The notes beneath the pieces were generated by a model that made no database searches, had not been told where the DNA came from, and worked only from the letters and a program-made list of their open reading frames with translations. From the NCBI GenBank assembly GCA_947044405.1, contig CAMRHE010000012.1, positions 7,250,001-7,314,000 of the forward strand: a DNA stretch of 64,000 nucleotides. Direction: 5' to 3'. The translations under genes were made by a program, and so were the position numbers. This DNA comes from Leptodactylus fallax (lineage: Eukaryota; Chordata; Amphibia; Anura; Leptodactylidae). Numbering within the stretch: the first letter of the stretch is position 1; every line of letters starts with the position of its first letter. Positions 45,463 through 55,139 of this stretch are shown in pieces.

Positions 45463-46156
45463 GTGGTTTTATCATAATCTGATCATTGGTATCAACATTA
45501 GTGGACAGGTCACTCATGTCTGTCTGACTTAATGATTCTCCTTTCTCTGCCTCTATGCTGGCAGCTTTCCCCAATTCTAACGCCTTCTGTAGCGCACAAA
45601 CCTCTGATTCCAGTTCCAGAACTTTCTTCACTGCCACATCTTTCTGAGCAGCCTCCATCTCAGCCTTCACCATTGCAACTTGCAGATCTTCCTCAATCTT
45701 CCTGACATCCTCTATGGCAGCAGATGTAGATGCCATCTCTTTATCCACTATGTCTCCCAATTCTAGGATATTCTGCAGTGTTCTTCCAACATTTGTCAGG
45801 TCAGCATCCTGGATAATATTTTCTGCTTCCCTCACTGTTCCCTGAACTATATTGAACTGATCCTCCAACATCTTCTGATAAAGCTTCTGCTCATCTGCAG
45901 ACTTTTTGTCAAGTCTTTCATTCAAGTCCCGTATCTCAGTGGCTCTCTTATCTTGCTCTTGGTTGAATAAAGACTCTATTTCTTGAATCACATTTTTCAG
46001 GGATAACAGCTCTGATTCTTTAGAGGTTAACAGGTTCTGCAGCGAGTCTCTCTCAGCTTCTAGTGCTGCCAGCTTTGCAGATAGGGAAGATGCCGACTGT
46101 TCAGTATTGGATAAAGACTGCTGCAATCGATCCAATTCTTCTCTTTTAGATTCCAC
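45413..46156 (-). pseudogene. Captured-gene ORF2: HIP1/HIP1R-like segment
   Basis: In frame with ORF1 after a single TAA; the first sense codon is GTG, so it is a continuation and not a separate start. Residues 1-100 are coiled coil (SLSAKLAALEAERDSL). Then MLEDQFNIVQGTVREAENII and ELGDIVDKEMASTSAAIEDV match the HIP1 family, the latter being the start of the actin-binding THATCH (I/LWEQ) region, and VLELESEV resembles its C-terminal end. About 150 residues normally between the first two blocks are reduced to about 15, so it is a deleted copy. In HIP1 these parts link clathrin coats to actin. It ends in a probable frameshift near 45440. Confidence 0.75.
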
Positions 46157-47821
46157 TTAGGTTTTTGACTGTTCAATCTGAAAAGTGCGCTCTTCCAACT
46201 TTATTTCTGACTCACACTTCACTTGATCCATCTGAAACTCCAGCTGTTCCTTGATTTCCTCCTGCTTGTTCACTTGCACCTTTAGTTTAGCAACAAGCAT
46301 TTTTAGATCTACAATCTCAGTAGATAAATTAGACAGGTTTCCCTCAAACTGAATCCTCATGTCTTCTATCTGGAGGTCCAATTCTCTCTTGGCCTTTTCC
46401 AGCATCTCATAAGCATTAGCTTTGTTCTCATACAATATCTGCACAGATTCCAGGTTTTTCTCAACTTCATCCTTGGAGCTAACCAAATCCTCCATTTCAG
46501 TGCGCAGTTGCTTGTTGAGCCTCTTTAACTTGGCCTTCAATTCAAGGGCCTCTGCTTCAGCACTGTCACGTTCTTCTGCATATCTAGCAGAAAGAGTCTT
46601 CTCTTCACCAAGCCGCTGATCAAACTTTTTCTGCTTCTTTTTCAAATTTGACACAATCCGATGTTGATGATCAAGATCTACACCTACATCTTCTAGTTCC
46701 TGCTGTAGTCTATTTTTCATCTTCTCAAGTTTGTCATAAGCAGCAACCTTCTCCTCAAACCGTTGATTTGTAGCTTCTAGCTCCTTTTGCAACTTTTCCT
46801 TTAGTTCTTCAACAGAGTCCAAGGACCCAATACTATCCTCCATTTTTTTCTTCATATCAGTCGCCTGAGCCTGTAGTGTTGAAATCTGCTTTGTCAAATC
46901 TCTTTTTGCTATCCCCTCTTCTTCTAGTTGCTCAAGGAAACCATTTTTCTCATCTTCCATTTGTTTTAGTTTTGTACTAAGGTCAAGCTTCTGACGGGTT
47001 TCTTCTTGCAAAAGTTCCTGAGTGTCCTGAAGCTGGGATTCTAGTGTAGAAAAATCTTTGGAAAGTTTGATAAACTTGCTGTCTGCTTGAGAAAGAAGCC
47101 CTGTAACATTATTCAATTCTTTGTCTTTATTTTGCACCAAAACAGACAACTTCTCATTATCTTCACAAGATCCTGACAGCGTCCTCTCCAGGCTACATAT
47201 TCTAGCTTTGAATTCCCTTTCTCTTTGTTTAGCAGTTTCAAGCTCATCTCTCAATTTTTCAATGACACTCTCTTTGGCAATGGAGTCTTGAACACGCTGC
47301 TCCTTTAAATCCTGCAATTGCTTCTCAAGCACTTGCTTTTGCTCTACACTCTGTATGACTTCATTAGATACAGCACATTTCATTTCAGCAAACTCCTTCT
47401 TAGTGACACAGTCCATTCCAGGCAAACCCAGCACCACATTTTTACAATGACTAGAATTTGAACTCCTCATAGATTCAAGATCTTTCTTTAACTTCAGGTT
47501 CAACTTAACATTAGATTCAAGATTTTTCTTTGACTGCAGTTCTAATACCTCAAATTGCCGTTTAATCTCATCTTGAAGCTGCTGCACCCTAATATTTTCA
47601 TCTTTGGCGCTTTCATGCACTCCAATATGAGACATACAATCAGCAGGGACATATTTATTCATAGAACAGAGGTACTTTAGAAAAACTGAGTCACCATCAT
47701 GCAACCCTTTATCTTTACTTGCATTCCACATGATCTGTTCCGGGTTTTGTGTCTCTCTGCATTCAGACTGCTGCACTAATAAACCTGTGCATAACTTCTC
47801 TGCTTTTTTACAAGCTGACAT
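46157..47821 (-). CDS. Captured-gene ORF1: novel coiled coil plus non-muscle myosin II rod
   Basis: 554 codons from [10 protein letters not shown] to a TAA at 46157-46159. Residues 1-230 are unfamiliar and become strongly heptad-like from about residue 75. Residues ~235-455 match the rod of non-muscle myosin II heavy chain (MYH9/MYH10 type): [89 protein letters not shown]. Segments present in the myosin rod are missing, for example after AEAEA, so it is a condensed copy. There is no motor domain. In myosin this region forms the dimeric tail that assembles filaments. Same-frame ORF2 follows directly. Confidence 0.85.
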   Translation of the reverse strand: MSACKKAEKLCTGLLVQQSECRETQNPEQIMWNASKDKGLHDGDSVFLKYLCSMNKYVPADCMSHIGVHESAKDENIRVQQLQDEIKRQFEVLELQSKKNLESNVKLNLKLKKDLESMRSSNSSHCKNVVLGLPGMDCVTKKEFAEMKCAVSNEVIQSVEQKQVLEKQLQDLKEQRVQDSIAKESVIEKLRDELETAKQREREFKARICSLERTLSGSCEDNEKLSVLVQNKDKELNNVTGLLSQADSKFIKLSKDFSTLESQLQDTQELLQEETRQKLDLSTKLKQMEDEKNGFLEQLEEEGIAKRDLTKQISTLQAQATDMKKKMEDSIGSLDSVEELKEKLQKELEATNQRFEEKVAAYDKLEKMKNRLQQELEDVGVDLDHQHRIVSNLKKKQKKFDQRLGEEKTLSARYAEERDSAEAEALELKAKLKRLNKQLRTEMEDLVSSKDEVEKNLESVQILYENKANAYEMLEKAKRELDLQIEDMRIQFEGNLSNLSTEIVDLKMLVAKLKVQVNKQEEIKEQLEFQMDQVKCESEIKLEERTFQIEQSKT

Positions 47822-48278
47822 TCTCTTTTACTTGCCCATGGTTTACTAACAAGATTACACAATATTCCACAGCAACATTTTTTGCTATCTTCTGCAGTCA
47901 CATGTATTCAAACAGTTAACTTATGTGGCACTACAACAACCAGCATTTTCTTCTGTCTGCCACAGAAACACCAACATGGCACCATAGCCTTTCACATAGA
48001 CTGTTTGCAATATCCAGCTTCTACACACATTGCTTATTTTCTTGCCATCAGCAAAACACTTCACAGACTTCTGTGCCACAGTATACACAAAGTCCATTCC
48101 CTGGATTCCTCTTCCAGTGTTTTACTTTCACCTTGCTATGTTGCAATTCATTCACCCCCTCCTGGGTTTCTTCAGTTGAAATCACCGATTTCTTCCAGCT
48201 GTAAGCCACAATGCACACTTTGCATTACTGCAGTCACCAAACTCTTGTCTTCCAGGACTTGCGTGGATCTCTTTATGC
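47822..48278 (-). other. Leader between primer site and ORF1
   Basis: About 460 bp without a minus-strand open frame of note. Plus-strand frames here are antisense chance frames. It is the expected 5' untranslated/packaging leader of the element RNA, by position only. Confidence 0.5.
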
Positions 48279-48294
48279 GCGCTATTCTCCACCA
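48279..48294 (-). promoter_or_regulatory. Putative primer-binding site
   Basis: Two bases inside the 5' LTR the minus strand reads TGGTGGAGAATAGCGC. TGG next to an LTR is the usual tRNA primer-site start. The first eight or nine bases would pair with a tRNA ending CTCCACCA (alanine-type end, from memory); the rest does not obviously match a tRNA. Confidence 0.5.
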
Positions 48295-48296
48295 TA

Positions 48297-48732
48297 TGTG
48301 AAAGCTTGGGGGAATTAAACTCAAAATGGCGGCTTGTCCTGGTCCGGACAGCGGTGGTTCATGGTACTGGGCGCTGGAAAGATAGCTTTCAGACGGTCCA
48401 AGTGTAAAATAAAACGTGGCTTTATTCAGCTTAACTGCAACATAACAAAAACAACAAACACCTAGGCCACAGTTAGGGCACTAACTGACTCCTTGAGTCC
48501 CTAACTAGCCTCTGGGGCAATAAGAGCCTGACTTAGTCTTTGTAAGTCCTCTCTGGACCCCAGCCCTCTGGGGACAGACCGACTCTCTGTCCTAGGCTGG
48601 TCCACCATTTCCTGCTCCAAGCAGGTTTCTCCAGCCTTCTGGAGATACACGCCCCCCTCAAAGGCGTGGCTGAGAGCCTTTTCAGGGCTAGGCCTGGGTC
48701 GCTCAACAGCGCCCTCTGGCTACATACTCACA
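48297..48732 (-). repeat. 5' LTR of the captured-gene element
   Basis: Partner of the left LTR at the same length. It would supply the promoter for the genomic RNA read on the minus strand. AATAAAGCC is present near 48420. Confidence 0.92.
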
Positions 48733-48736
48733 ACGT

Positions 48737-49009
48737 GTATCACTTGACTTACTGTGAAATCATTGTCGGCTGTGGAATCACAATCAATAAAGTGGAATCT
48801 GTATGGAAATTTACCTGTAAATGTTCAAATTCTTTGCTGTGCCACCACAGGGGAAAATAAGCCTTAAAAAATGTCAACCTAAAGCGAGTCTGTCAGCAGT
48901 ACATTGGTTATAAACCTAGTTCCAGTACCTTGTAGAGGTGGTTTGATGCTTTTTGGGTTCAAAGTAAGAATTAATAAATTATCATTCTAAGCTTCCATCT
49001 TAAATTAAT
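48737..49009. other. Unassigned; short MITE end
   Basis: About 48878-48905 (AAAGCGAGTCTGTCAGCAGT) resembles the end of a common amphibian MITE, from memory. Otherwise nothing seen. Confidence 0.4.
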
Positions 49010-49340
49010 TCTGTCCAATGTGTATTTGATTCTTGTCTGACTGTTTGCAATAAAGTTTCCATCAACATTATAAACAGCAATGGAGAAAGTGGATAGCCTT
49101 GGGGCATGCCGTTGAATACATTTATGAATTTAAATGGGAAGCTGAATTTTGTCATGGTTTCTTTTGGAAATAGCCAAACCCCCTGTCAAAGATTTTTTTT
49201 TACATCTGTACCAAGGAGACCAAGAGATGTTTTAAATGTTTGGGTGTAAGCTATAGCATTGAGAATGTTATAAGTGTTATCTTTCCCCTCTTTCTTTGGA
49301 GTCTGATCAGGGTTTCCAGCAAGTTTTAACAGTACTGAGC
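49010..49340 (-). pseudogene. L1/Tx1-like reverse transcriptase fragment
   Basis: The minus strand reads INVFNGMPQGYPLSPLLLFI and METLLQTVRQ, matching the NG...RQGCPLSPLLFAL...MEPL block of L1-type RT. Upstream minus-strand phrases (NAIAYTQTFKTSLGLLGTDV) fit the preceding RT segment. Frames are broken. Confidence 0.65.
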
Positions 49341-49789
49341 AGTATAGTTATGAGATAGATATCTCACTATTATCTTCTCCATAACATCTGTGTTTTATGT
49401 TTCTCAGTCACTTCCCTTCTTCCTTCCTCCTCCCCCTCCATAGACTTCTATGAACTCCTGACTGTCTTCTGTGAAGACAAGTCTGAGTAGTAAATTGAGC
49501 AGTTTAGAAGGCAGGAGATGAGCTGCTAACAGGAGATAGAAGCATTTTCCGCTGATAAGATATTACAAAGTTTCTTATATTTACCTAAACTGTTCATTAA
49601 CAAAAATGAGAAAGAAAGTTTTAAACAACAGTTACTTAAATCATTGGGTTGTCTTTAGCATGCATGACACAAAGGGGAGGATTTATAAGGTTTGGTGGTT
49701 TAAATACCAGTCTTCATATCCACCTGCACCGAAGGAGGGTGAGCCTTATTTATGATGATGTGCATGCCTTCTCATAAATCAGGCGCACC
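49341..49789. other. Unassigned DNA
   Basis: No gene or repeat recognised. Confidence 0.55.
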
Positions 49790-50330
49790 CTCTACAGGGG
49801 ATCATTTACACTAGTAAAAATGGCCGAGGTGCCAATTTGGGCTGGATTGCCAGCCCCCGGAACAAGATCCAGGGGCGGTGATCCATTGTCATGACAGCTG
49901 GGAGCCTATTGAAGGATCCCAGGTTTGTTACTATATAAAGTCTATTACAGACTGCTAGGCAAGCCTGTAATAGAACCTTAGTAATTTTACAATGCATTGC
50001 AATGCATTAACATTGCAGTGCATTGTATTAGGGATCAGATCCCCTGGGGTTCAAGAACCCTTGGGGGTCTAAAAATAACAGTAAAAAAGTAAAATAAATA
50101 AATCACCCCCTTTCCCTGGAACAAATATAAAAGTAAATAAATAAAGTAAAACAAGTACACAATAGGCATCCCTGTGTCCAAAAATGCCCAGTATACAAAT
50201 TTATAAAACTATTTTTCCCATACAGTGAACAATTCACATTCCCTAAATTGGTATAAATAAAAGTACACCTAGCCTCCACAAAAAATACACCTTATACATC
50301 CCTGTAGAAGGATATGGCGACTTCAAGAAT
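49790..50330 (-). repeat. Dispersed repeat family R1, copy 2
   Basis: Collinear with 59290-59860: GGCGGTGATCCATTGTCATG, GGATCAGATCCCCTGGGGTT, AAGTACACCTAGCCTCCACA recur there with small changes. Opposite in orientation to copy 1 at 41410. Confidence 0.7.
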
Positions 50331-51000
50331 TTTTGGTATTGTCGAAATCATACCAACCCACAGAATACAGATGACATGTCATTTTGGCTGCACAGTGAAT
50401 GCTGTAAAAACAAAGTCTGTAAGAAAGTCATGCAAATGCAGTTTTTTTCTAATTCTGAATTATTTTTACCTTCACTTTTCTGAGAAATTTTTTCTCTGGT
50501 TTGGATGCCCCTAGTGGTATTTAGGGATGGTGCCTGCTAGCATATTTGTCCTTTTTGCTTGGGCAACCACTTTTTCAGGGCCCTTGCCAAAAGTTGATTG
50601 CAGAGTCTCTAGTTGCCGATAGTAGTCTGTGCAATCTGTTGGTGAACCACAATCTATATGCTTGCTGCTTAAGTACTACTGATACAGAGATAGGAAGACT
50701 GTGCTAACTGAAATGGAACAATGATGTTATTGAATAAAAAGCAACATGCTTTATACTGGGCCCAAATTATAAATCTAGATAAATGGTTGATGAAAATGTG
50801 ACAAGCTAGCAGTGAGAACACAAAATAAAGAGCTTATTGCAGGATTCCAAAATGAATAACAAAAGGTGTTCTAAGATAATTGAAATCTATGTGATGGAGC
50901 CTTGTTGAAACAAATTGACCCTAAAGAGGTAAGGGTAGTTAATCAACTCCAAAAAAACATAAAAGGTCCCATTGTGACCTAGAAACCCTATTTTAACCTA
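50331..51000. other. Unassigned DNA
   Basis: No gene or repeat recognised. Confidence 0.55.
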
Positions 51001-52598
51001 CAGTGGGGAAAAAAAGTATTTAGTCAGCCACCAATTCTGCAAGTTCTCCCACTTAAAAAGATGAGAGAGACCTGTAATTGACATCATAGGTAGACCTCAA
51101 CTATGAGAGACAAAATGAGAAAACATATCTAGAAAATCACATTGTCTGATTTTTTAAAGTATTTATTTGCAAATTATGGTGGAAAATAAGTATTTGGTCA
51201 CCTACAAACAAGCAAGATTTCTGGCTCTCACATACCTGTAACTTCTTCTTTAAGATGCTCTTCTGTCCTCCACTCATTACCTGTAGTAATGGCTCCTGTT
51301 TGACATTGTTATCAGTATAAAAGACACCTGTCCACAACCTCAAACAGTCACACTCCAAACTCCACTATGGTGAAGACCAAAGAGCTGTGGAAGGACACCA
51401 GAAACAAAATTGTAGACCTGCACCAGGCTGGGAAGACTGAATCTGCAATAGGCAAGCAGCTTGGTATGAAGAAATCAACTGTGGGAGCAATAATTAGAAA
51501 ATGGAAGACATACAAGACCACTGATAATCTCCCTCGATCAGGGGCTCCACACAAGTTCTCACCCCGTGGGGTCAAAATGATCACAAGTACAGTGAGCAAA
51601 AATCCCAGAACCACACAGGGGGACCTAGTGAATGACCTGCAGAAAGCTGGGACTAACGTAACAAAGGCTACCGTCAGTAACACACTACACTGCCAGGGAC
51701 TCAGATCCTGCAGTGCCACACGTGTCCCCCTGCTTAAGCCAGTACATATCCAGGCCCATCTGAAGTTTTCTACAGAGCATTTGGATGTCCCAGAAGATTA
51801 CTGGGAGAATATCATATGGTCAGAGGAAACCAAAGTAGAACTGTTTGGTAGAAACACAACTCGTCATGTTTGGAGGAGAGTGAATGCTGAGTTGCATCCA
51901 AAGGACATCGTACCTACTGTGAAGCATGGGGGTGGCAACATCATGCTTTGGGGCTGTTTCTCTGCAAAAGGACCAGGACGACTGATCGGTGTACATGAAA
52001 GAATGAATGGGGCCATGTATAGTGAGATTATGAGTGCAAACCTCCTTCCAGGGCATTGAAGATGAAACGTGGCTGGGTCTTTCAGCATGACAATGATCCC
52101 AAGCACACCGCCAGGGCAATGAAGGAGTGGCTTCGTAAGAAGCATTTCAAGGTCCTGGAGTGGCTTAGCCAGTCTCCAGATCTCAACCCCATAGAAAACC
52201 TTTGGAGGGAGTTGAAAGTCCGTGTTGCCCAGCGACAGCCCCAAAACATCACTGCTCTAGAGGAGATCTGCATGGAGGAATGGGCCAACATACCAGCAAC
52301 AGTGTGTGCTAACCTTGTGAAGACTTACAGAAAACATTTGACCTCTGTCATTGCCAACAAAGGATATATAACCAAGTATTGAGATGAACTTTTGTTATTG
52401 ACCAAATACTTATTTTCCACCATAATTTGCAAATAAAATCTTTAAAAATCAGACAATGTGATTTTTTGGATTTGTTTTCTCTTTTTGTCTCTCATAGTTG
52501 AGGTCTACCTATGATGTCAATTACAGGCCTCTCTCATCTTTTTAAGTGGGAGAACTTGCACAACTGGTGGCTGACTAAATACTTTTTTTTCTCCACTG
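51001..52598 (+). mobile_element. Tc1 element 5 (same family as 19430 and 28174)
   Basis: 1598 bp flanked by TA (50999-51000 and 52599-52600), with ends CAGTGGGGAAAAAAAGTATT and its complement. The gene is on the plus strand with one break. Confidence 0.95.
51367..52382 (+). pseudogene. Tc1 (DD34E) transposase with one small deletion
   Basis: Open from [10 protein letters not shown] through [10 protein letters not shown] to about 52055, then continued in another frame: [14 protein letters not shown] and [15 protein letters not shown] to 52382. Compared with the copy at 28174, about 7 bp are missing near 52050 (CCTTCCAGGGCATT against CCATCAGCAAAGGCATT). In addition the first catalytic Asp is changed to Glu (SEET for SDET). 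Both changes should inactivate it. Confidence 0.92.
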
Positions 52599-52839
52599 TA
52601 TCTATAAATAGTGAATAGCTGTCTACGTAAAACATACCTTTTATTGCACCTTACAAATAGAATTAAAAACACAATCAATGAAGACTGATTGCTATTAAAA
52701 CCATTCTTGATATCAAGTTTCATTTATGCGCCGCATTTTGAGCCGTCTCTACTTCTTCCTTCCCTAAGGCAGCAGTGAAACTCCCCCATTTGTCGTCTGG
52801 TTACCCCCCCCCCCCCCCTTACTTTTGCCCTCAGCATCA

Positions 52840-53340
52840 AACCGCTGGCTGGCAGGATTCGGCTGACACCGGATATTAAGGGGACCACTGTGCAGGATAG
52901 GGAATTTAAATTCTCACTTTTCGCCAATGATGTCCTCCGCACCTTCACCTCCTCACCTGCCTAACCTATTACAAGTATTGGATGACTATAGTCACCTTTC
53001 CGGATATAAGAATAACTCCTCTGAAACCTAAGCTTTGACTATTAACCTCCCTCTGTTACCTGGGAATCCAGCTCACTCCCTCTTATAAAACTCTGCAAAA
53101 TATCCTCGGCTTCTCCACGAGCTCAGGGTCCTACTGGATAAATGGAGACCTCTGCATATTTCCCTATTAGGATGTAGAGCAGTGGTCAAAATGAATTCCT
53201 GAATTGCTCTATTATTTTGAGACGCTCCCAGTGGCGGTCCCCAGAGCGGGACTTCACAGTCTGTAGAAGGCTATATTCCAATTCATCCAATTCATTTGGA
53301 ATGCCAAGCGCCATAGAATTCCAAGCGCCATAGATTTCCC
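52840..53340 (+). pseudogene. L1-like RT C-terminal relic
   Basis: Plus-strand phrases: RLTPDIKGTTVQDREFKFSL with FANDVL in place of FADDVL at about 52850-52935 (the catalytic YADD-type box, first Asp changed to Asn), then remnants of the LGIxLT and W.GR.A..KM region out to about 53310. Multiple stops and shifts. Confidence 0.65.
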
Positions 53341-53365
53341 CCCCCCCTCAGGGATTTGTGGGGCG

Positions 53366-53402
53366 CTGAGAACTTCTTGTGTAGGCAAAACATGTCAGGG
53401 GC
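53366..53402 (+). ncRNA. Decayed hammerhead-like remnant
   Basis: CTGAGAA stands where CTGANGA is expected, and GGCAAAACATGTCAGGGGC looks like GGCGAAACGCGTCGGGGC with CpG-to-TpG/CpA changes. Certainly inactive. Supports the same family as 40603. Confidence 0.35.
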
Positions 53403-53488
53403 AGCACAGTAATGAGCACAATTTTCGTTAATTGTGTTTTTTTTTACTTTATTTGTAAGGTGCAATAAAAGTTATGTTTTACATAGTC

Positions 53489-55139
53489 TGAGGGAAAATT
53501 GAGTTCTCCAGATAGATGAAAAATCCTGTGGCATGGAGCAATATTTACAGTGTAATGAGGGCATGCTTCTGCGGCTATATACACATGAACACGTACATCT
53601 GTGGGTCAGTGGGAAAACAGAACAGACAGACATGTATTATATCTATGCACTGTCTATGCCTTCCATGGACCCATTCATTCTTGCTGTGAGCCCGAGCTGC
53701 AGAAAGAACAGGAATAGGACCTGTCCTGAATTCTGTCCCCGGCCTCACAGTCCTCTACATGCACCCATTATTATACACATGGGACCATAGAAAATAGTAG
53801 ATCAGTACAGTGGCAAAGCACATGTTCATGTGCATGGAGACTAAGTAGAGTATCGTACCCTTTTGTGAAAAAGTGGCAATTTTTCTAATGGTACAACTAC
53901 AACTACACACCATCATTCATCGCTTTCATTCATGTGTTGTATCCTGACCTAGTGTTTATATATTTGCATCCAGGCTAGACAAGCCTCCTGGACTCTTCTA
54001 ATTAAAATGTACCATGCGACACCTTCCCTAACCCACAGCTCTTTGGTAAATACTCTATTAGAGTGGCAGACATGAAGTCTGACCAATACGTGCTTGGACT
54101 AAGTAATAAGAGCTAACTTTTTGCTTGTTGCATTTGGCCACAGTGACTACTCCCAAAATGACTGCTAAAACTGTTGTCAGAATCTGAATGCTGTTAAAGT
54201 ATGAGAAGTTTGTGGAAATACGAGTGTTGTCCTAAACAAAGCAACCATTTGAATAAAGATGTGAATAAAACAAAAGAGCTTAGAAATAGTACAACTATTT
54301 TCAATATGACGTTAAATCCTATGTTGATTACTGACAGCCAACATTCTCTAATTTGCCTCATGCATAAATGACTTGTGTGGAGACATATGTCTGGAAATAA
54401 CTATTGCTGTTACATCTGTGGGGAGCTTATCCAGGCTTGCTCTACAACCTAAGATTTTCCAGTCCCACATTTTAATCAGAATTTTATTTAGTTACCGGAA
54501 AGCGCACTTTTCCTTGTAGGCAGCTTACAAATCATTGAAGGGTTGTACCATTTAGCCAACCCTCTTAAAATTTGGAGTTTCTTGAAAAGTGAGCTGATTA
54601 CAAAGGGGTCCTGCAGCTAGAACTCCCCAAAGTTTATGTCTGGGGCAAGTTTTTTGCACCTGCACATATTCCTTAGAGTCGCACTGCAGAGGAAATGTTA
54701 TATCATACAGTTATCTTGGAAATTAGTGGGTTAGCTGGATAGGTGTAGTGGGGGGTCAGAGGGCCTAAGTATCTCCCACCACAGTGAATTTCCACAATAC
54801 AAATTCTAGTGCAAGAGTTGTAATTTAAAACACTTGGGTCCCAATACAAAGTAAGTAACATGCCTCCCTATCTACAATATGCCATTTATAATACTTACTG
54901 TATGTATACTTACATGGCTGAGGGTCCCTTGAGCTCCATTAGACACCAGGTCATAGTTATGACTGCTACCTCTGTACTGTTATGTTACTGTTATGCAGTA
55001 TATAAATTTTATGTCCTAAGATATTTTACCTCTTTCTGATTTTCAAATTGCGAGCCCTATAATATTTCTAGTTATTTATTTAAAATTACCCAAGTCACTA
55101 GAAATATAACTTGGTTTCAAAGATTGAAATATTATATAA
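53489..55139. other. Unassigned DNA
   Basis: No gene, RNA gene or complete repeat recognised. Confidence 0.6.

Larger units (their letters stand above)
43720..48732 (-). mobile_element. LTR retroelement carrying three captured host-gene segments
   Basis: Two 436-bp direct repeats (43720-44155 and 48297-48732) have TG...CA ends and differ at about ten positions by eye. They are flanked by ACGT at 43716-43719 and 48733-48736. Minus-strand polarity is set by AATAAA in the LTR, a purine tract before the left LTR and a TGGTGGAG primer site after the right LTR. The 4.1-kb interior has no gag, protease, RT, RNase H or integrase. It encodes myosin-II-rod-like, HIP1-like and hnRNP-U-SPRY-like segments, all in the element's sense and without introns. 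It must have been copied by another element's machinery. Confidence 0.9.
52617..53488. mobile_element. Penelope-like inverted pair around an L1 fragment
   Basis: Left arm 52617-52680 (CTACGTAAAACATACCTTTT, ATTGCACCTTACAAATAGAA) is the complement of 53428-53488 (TTTGTAAGGTGCAATAAAAG, TATGTTTTACATAG). The AAAAGTTATGTTTTA end is like AAAAGTTAAGTTTTA of the nested element at 17.7 kb. A CpG-decayed hammerhead-like stretch (53366-53402) lies just inside the right arm. Confidence 0.5.

Noticed and set aside
44126..47821. A resident host myosin or hnRNP gene
   Set aside because: The coding segments from three different genes are intronless, fused in one frame and bounded by matching LTRs with a target duplication, so they belong to the mobile element.
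47882..48301. 139-codon plus-strand frame in the captured-gene element leader
   Set aside because: Antisense to the element, low-complexity composition and no domain; it enters the LTR.
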